Positions 21,817 through 28,184 of a DNA stretch of 28,184 nucleotides are shown piece by piece. The position numbers were made by a program, and so were the translations under genes. Under the pieces are notes generated by a model. That model had not been told where the DNA came from and made no database searches. It saw only the letters and a list, made by a program, of their open reading frames with translations. Origin of the DNA: CAMLHP01 sp035759745 (lineage in GTDB: Bacteria > Gemmatimonadota > Gemmatimonadetes > Gemmatimonadales > GWC2-71-9). How positions within the stretch are numbered: position 1 is the first letter of the stretch; the number at the start of each line of letters is the position of its first letter. The stretch spans positions 1-28,184 of the forward strand of contig DASTUF010000117.1 in NCBI GenBank assembly GCA_035759745.1. Direction: 5' to 3'.

Positions 21817-22333
21817 GTCGCACCTCCACCGCACCCGCCTCCCGGAAGAACGAGGTCAGCTCGGCCTCACGGTCGGCTCGGGCCGGCACGAACACACCGA
21901 TCCGGTCGTCGGTGAAGCGTTCGTCGTAGAGCACCTTCCGCCCGGCCTTGGCCAGCGAGAGCAGCGCCACGCCGCCCAGGGTGAAGAAGGCCCCGAGCAG
22001 GATGGTGAGCTCGAAGGCGATGACGACGTAGGGCGGGATCGACCCGATGGTCTTGCCGCCCACCAGCAGCGGCCAGTCGCGCGACATCCAGATGGTCATC
22101 GCGAAGCCGGCGGTGCAACCGGTGAGCCCGCCGATGAGGGTGAAGAGCCGCACCGGGCTGCTGCGGTGGCCGCACGCCTCCTCCACCTCATGATTGGGGT
22201 GAGAGGTGTACACGGTGAGGTCGCGGTGGCCGCGCTCGCGCAGGCCGCGGATCGCGTCACAGGCGGCGTCGACGTGCTCGAACGAGGCGAGGACCCCGGG
22301 CACTACCTTCGGCCGGGGCAACGGGAGCGCCAT
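21809..22333 (-). CDS. actD: Alternative complex III subunit ActD (DUF3341 family)
   Basis: The 174-residue protein has an N-terminal small alpha/beta domain (LASFEHVDAACDAIRGLRER, LTVYTSHPNHEVEEA). Two membrane helices follow (about 70-90, LFTLIGGLTGCTAGFAMTIW; about 110-135, YVVIAFELTILLGAFFTLGG). A C-terminal segment ends ERFTDDRIGVFV. This matches DUF3341 proteins, the ActD subunit, which packs between the membrane arms. ATG 22333 overlaps the actC stop (TGATG). A longer frame to 22447 lies inside actC and is rejected. Confidence 0.92.
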   Translation of the reverse strand: MALPLPRPKVVPGVLASFEHVDAACDAIRGLRERGHRDLTVYTSHPNHEVEEACGHRSSPVRLFTLIGGLTGCTAGFAMTIWMSRDWPLLVGGKTIGSIPPYVVIAFELTILLGAFFTLGGVALLSLAKAGRKVLYDERFTDDRIGVFVPARADREAELTSFFREAGAVEVRHG

Positions 22334-23678
22334 CAGTGGTGCCCTCCCCCGGCGCGGCGGCGCGGCATAGGGATCATTTCCTTGATCTCCTGGATCGCCA
22401 CGATCGGGAAGGTCCGGGCAAAGAGCAGGAAGTACATGCCGAACCACCCGAACGACCCCGCCAGGATGCCCCAGTCGGCCCAGGTCGGATTGAGCACGTC
22501 CCAGGCCCAGGGCATGTAGTCATTGGAGAGCGACGACACGATGATGACGTAGCGCTCGAACCACATCCCGATGTTGATGAAGATCGAGATGACGAACAGC
22601 GCCGTCAGGTTGGTGCGGATCTTCCGGAACCAGAGCAGCTGCGACACGAAGGCGTTGCAGATGATCATGGTCCAGCCGGCCCACCACTGGGGCCCGAAGG
22701 CGCGGCGGAAGAATGTGATCTGCTCGAACGTGTTGCCGCTGTACCAGGCCACGAAGTATTCCATGGCGTAGGCATAGAACAGAATCGAGCCGGTCAGGAG
22801 CGTCAGCTTCGACAGGTTGTCGAAGTGATACTCGTTGATCATGTGCTCGATCTTGAGCGCCTTGCGCAGCGGAATCAGCAGCGTCAGCACCATGCCGATG
22901 CCGCTGTAGATGGCGCCGGCCACGAAGTAGGGCGCGAAGATGGTGCCGTGCCAGCCGGGCACGATGCTCGAGGCGAAGTCCCAGGACACGACCGAGTGCA
23001 CCGACAGCACCAGCGGGGTCGCCAGCGCGGCCATGTAAAGGTAGGCCCGCGAGTAGTGCCGCCACTGGTTGTCCGAGCCGGTCCACCCAAGCGACAGCTG
23101 GCTGTAGATGAACTTGCGCCAGCCCTTGGCCTTGTCCCGCACCGCCGCCACGTCGGGGATGAGCCCGAAGATCAGGAACAGCGTGGACACGGTGAGGTAG
23201 GTCGAGATCGCGAAGACGTCCCAGATCAGCGGCGACTTGAAGTTGGGCCAGAGGTACCGCTGGTTGGGGTAGGGCAGCAGCCAGTAGAACACCCACTGGC
23301 GCCCGATGTGGATGATCGGGAAGAGCCCCGCTGTCATCACGGCGAACACCGTCATCGCCTCGGTGGCGCGATAGACCGCGGTGCGCCAGGGCGAGCGGAA
23401 CAGGAACAGGATGGCCGAGATCAGGGTGCCGGCGTGACCGATGCCGACCCAGAAGACGAAGGTGGTGATGTACACCGCCCACATCACCGGCGGGGTGTAG
23501 CCGGCGTGACCCAGACCGTCCTTCAGCAGGATCAGGAAAGTGAGCAGCCCCACCAGGAAGAGGCCCACCGCACTGAAGAGCAGGATGTAGTAGCCGCGGC
23601 TGGGCGTCTCCAGGGTGGCGACGACGTCCCGGGTGACGTCGGCGTGGGTCTGGGTGATGCGCGGCTGTGCGATCGCGG

Positions 23679-23682
<4 letters not shown>
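22333..23682 (-). CDS. actC: Alternative complex III subunit ActC (NrfD-like quinol-binding membrane protein)
   Basis: The 449-residue protein has about ten membrane helices. Characteristic segments are VMWAVYITTFVFWVGIGHAG, MTVFAVMTAGLFPIIHIGRQ, FYWLLPYPNQRYLWPNFKSP, VHSVVSWDFASSIVPGWHGT, FVAGAIYSGIGMVLTLLIPL and EHMINEYHFDNLSKLTLLTG. It is the NrfD/PsrC-like subunit that holds the quinol site next to ActB's Fe-S clusters. Start ATG 23682 overlaps the actB stop (ATGA). ActC and ActF are paralogs, as in other alternative complex III operons. Confidence 0.95.
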
Positions 23683-26648
<2,966 letters not shown>

Positions 26649-26651
26649 AGT

Positions 26652-26737
26652 GCCTGGGGCTTAGGGGCCTGGGGCCTGGGGCCTGGGGCGTGAGGCATCA
26701 GCCAATTCCTCATTCCGCACGCCCCACGCCTTACGCC
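26652..26737. repeat. Inverted heptamer arrays between actA and actB
   Basis: GCCTGGG, GCTTAGGG (8 bases), GCCTGGG three times and GCGTGAG run on the plus strand from 26652. From 26737 downward the minus strand has GGCGTAA, GGCGTGG, GGCGTGC, GGAATGA and GGAATTG. The arms can pair in part (GGGGCGTGAGGC against GCACGCCCC). They fill the gap between the actA stop and the actB start, and AGG of the first unit is the only Shine-Dalgarno-like element before the actB ATG. Confidence 0.82.
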
Positions 26738-26744
26738 CATCAGT

Positions 26745-27338
26745 TCAGTAGTGACACGCCGTACAATCGCGCGTCACCTTGCGCTCGATGTGACAGCTGA
26801 TGCACCAGCCCATGTTGTTCACGTTGTTCACCTTGAACACCTGCGGCATGCGGGTGACATCGCCATGACAGGTGGCGCAGGCGTTGGGGCCCAGTGCCTT
26901 GATGTGATTGGCGTGCGGGAAGTGCACGTGCCGGGCGAGGAAGTGCACCCGGCTCCATTCGATCGGCTGCTTCTCGCTCCAGGCCGTGCGAAGCTTCCGT
27001 ATCTCTGCGCGGCTGGCCGAATCACTGCCGGAGACAGCTGTATGGCAGCCCATGCAGGTCTCGAGCGTCGGGATTCCCGGTTCGGACGACACCGCCACCG
27101 AGTAGTGGCAGTATTGGCACTCGATCTTGTACTGGCCGGCGTGGATGTCGTGCCGGAAGAAGATCGGCTGGCGCGGCCCGGGCAGGCTGGCGGTATCGCC
27201 GGCGGCGAGCACGGTCGCAGCGACAGAGTCGGCTACAGACGGCCCGCTCTGCTGGGCATCGGACGTCCGACCAGCAACTGCGAGCGCTGTGATGCCGGCG
27301 AGTCCCATTCCCGCAGCCAGAAGTACGAACTTCCGCAT
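26745..27338 (-). CDS. actA: Alternative complex III subunit ActA (pentaheme cytochrome c)
   Basis: The 197-residue protein has an N-terminal signal or anchor (MRKFVLLAAGMGLAGITALA) and five CxxCH heme sites (C74-H78, C95-H99, C154-H158, C179-H183, C192-H196). QPIFFRHDIHAGQYKIECQY and HVHFPHANHIKALGPNACAT are typical of ActA. It is the peripheral multiheme subunit of the quinol oxidising complex. It is the first gene of actABCDEF. Start ATG 27338 has no clear Shine-Dalgarno sequence. A promoter (27434-27461) and a Crp-like site (27375-27388) lie upstream. Confidence 0.95.
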   Translation of the reverse strand: MRKFVLLAAGMGLAGITALAVAGRTSDAQQSGPSVADSVAATVLAAGDTASLPGPRQPIFFRHDIHAGQYKIECQYCHYSVAVSSEPGIPTLETCMGCHTAVSGSDSASRAEIRKLRTAWSEKQPIEWSRVHFLARHVHFPHANHIKALGPNACATCHGDVTRMPQVFKVNNVNNMGWCISCHIERKVTRDCTACHY

Positions 27339-27374
27339 TATGGAGTCAGCCCCGGCGGTTGAGAAATCGGCATT

Positions 27375-27388
27375 GTGAATGATTTCAC
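27375..27388. promoter_or_regulatory. Crp/Fnr-like operator upstream of the complex III operon
   Basis: GTGAATGATTTCAC has the same core, GTGAA-N4-TTCAC, as the site at 17201-17214; the left half extends to TGTGA. It lies 37 bases upstream of the actA ATG and about 45 bases downstream of the predicted -10, so a repressor role is easiest to picture. Repetition at a second electron-transfer gene supports function. Confidence 0.6.
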
Positions 27389-27433
27389 GTGACGTCGCCG
27401 CTCACGCGGTCGCGAGTTCGGTTGGCGCGCATA

Positions 27434-27461
27434 AGTATAGTTGCCCTATGACGTTTGACAA
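27434..27461 (-). promoter_or_regulatory. Sigma-70-like promoter for actABCDEF
   Basis: On the minus strand TTGTCA (27461-27456), a 16-base spacer and TATACT (27439-27434) closely match the -35/-10 consensus. Transcription would start near 27427, leaving an about 90-base leader containing the operator. The TATACT hexamer also appears at the blue-copper operator. Confidence 0.6.
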
Positions 27462-27488
27462 CCAGAAGCGAGATGTTTTCCGACCACT

Positions 27489-28184
27489 TCACTCGGATTT
27501 CCGGGCCCGTTCGATCTTCTTGCGCACTTCGATCCCCATGGCCCGAAGCAGTGCGGCCTCCCTCCCGTCCAGTTCGGCGCGGTAAAAGGCCTCCCGAACC
27601 ACCCGCATTACGGAGTCCTCGCCCCGGGCCTTGAAGAAGTCGATGGCGTGCAGCGCCGAGGCCCAATCGGTGAAGAGCGCCTCGAGCTGCTCACTGGTGG
27701 CGGGGCCGGCAGTGCGGCGCGGGCGCTTGAAGGGCTGGGCTTCGCCTTCGCGGGCCACGAAGAGTTCGTGGGACATCACGGCGACGGCCTGCGCCAGGTT
27801 GAGCGAGGAGTGGGCGGGGTTGGTGGCGATTGACACGAGGGCCTGGCAGCGATCGAGCTCGTCGTTGTTGAGGCCCTTGTCTTCCCGGCCGGCCACGATC
27901 GCCACCGGGCCGTCGGCCGAGCGGGCGACCATTTCCTCGGCGGCGGCGCGAGGGCGCGCCATGGTACGCCTGGCGGCCCTGCCCCGGGCCGTGAGCGCAG
28001 CGGCCCAGACCACGTCGGTCAGCGCCGCCTCGAGCGAGTCGTGAAAGGTGATCTTCTCGACCAGGTCGGCGGTATTGTGGGCGATACCCTCGATGCGCCA
28101 GGCATCGAATTCAGCCGGGCGCACCAGGCGCACGTCATCGATGGCGAAGTTCTTCGCGATCCGCACGGCGGACGCGATGTTGAC
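27489..28184 (-). CDS. trmJ: TrmJ-like tRNA 2'-O-methyltransferase (SPOUT family), 5' end beyond the window
   Basis: The frame stays open to the window edge, with VNIASAVRIAKNFAIDDVRLV matching the start region of TrmH/TrmJ enzymes, so the true start is outside. Family motifs are VAIVAGREDKGLNNDELDRC (motif 2) and TNPAHSSLNLAQAVAVMSHE (motif 3, the S-adenosylmethionine-binding knot). The C-terminal extension of about 90 residues is TrmJ-like. Such enzymes methylate the ribose at position 32 of tRNA. The motif with NPAHSSLNLAQAV favours TrmJ over TrmL, though function at other positions is possible. It runs parallel to the actA operon, 150 bases upstream. Confidence 0.88.
   Translation of the reverse strand, partial: VNIASAVRIAKNFAIDDVRLVRPAEFDAWRIEGIAHNTADLVEKITFHDSLEAALTDVVWAAALTARGRAARRTMARPRAAAEEMVARSADGPVAIVAGREDKGLNNDELDRCQALVSIATNPAHSSLNLAQAVAVMSHELFVAREGEAQPFKRPRRTAGPATSEQLEALFTDWASALHAIDFFKARGEDSVMRVVREAFYRAELDGREAALLRAMGIEVRKKIERARKSE

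Noticed and set aside
27455..27461. TTGACA on the plus strand as a promoter
   Set aside because: No plus-strand gene follows and no -10 lies at the right spacing; the same bases serve as -35 on the minus strand.

Overview
The window is about 28 kb of GC-rich bacterial chromosome with tightly packed genes. The gene content best fits Gemmatimonadota or a related high-GC lineage: a complete alternative complex III, a serine palmitoyltransferase cluster, a PEP-CTERM protein, TonB/ExbBD paralogs and many zinc-anti-sigma-type regulators. No taxonomic marker was searched, so this is inference.

Bases 115-12052 are almost entirely minus-strand. Reading in the direction of transcription, they hold a PEP-CTERM exported protein with its own terminator, a multi-pass membrane protein, superoxide dismutase, a PrxQ-like peroxiredoxin, a shortened glycosidase-like protein, an NTF2-like lipoprotein, and a kinase / response regulator / kinase trio. 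A TonB-ExbB-ExbD-ExbD energy-transduction operon follows, behind a Pho-box-like direct repeat. A second TonB-like protein ends the block. A fragment of a plus-strand gene lies at 1-84.

A tRNA-Ala(TGC) at 12273-12344 opens a plus-strand block. It is followed by a four-gene operon (12481-16650) whose genes overlap by 4 bases or fewer: serine palmitoyltransferase, a GNAT-like bacterial ceramide synthase, an extended-SDR ceramide reductase, and an Aur1-like PAP2 membrane protein. Together they look like a compact route from serine and acyl-CoA to a head-group-modified (dihydro)ceramide. The PAP2 step is the least characterised part.

At 16691-19675 a blue-copper lipoprotein (minus) diverges from an unrecognised cysteine-rich protein with an internally duplicated domain (plus). 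An ECF sigma factor and zinc-binding anti-sigma factor follow. From 27338 back to 19823 runs a complete alternative complex III operon (actA-F), a quinol:electron-acceptor oxidoreductase. A 5'-truncated TrmJ-like tRNA methyltransferase closes the window.

Two non-coding patterns cut across the genes. First, short arrays of degenerate 7-base units (GAGAGTY, GGCGTGR, GCCTGGG types) occur in at least four places. One lies in frame inside a membrane-protein gene, two form inverted pairs, one supplies the Shine-Dalgarno region of the sigma gene, and one supplies the stop codon of actF. Second, the same operator core, GTGAA-N4-TTCAC (Crp/Fnr-like), lies upstream of both the blue-copper gene and the complex III operon, suggesting common control of two electron-transfer modules.
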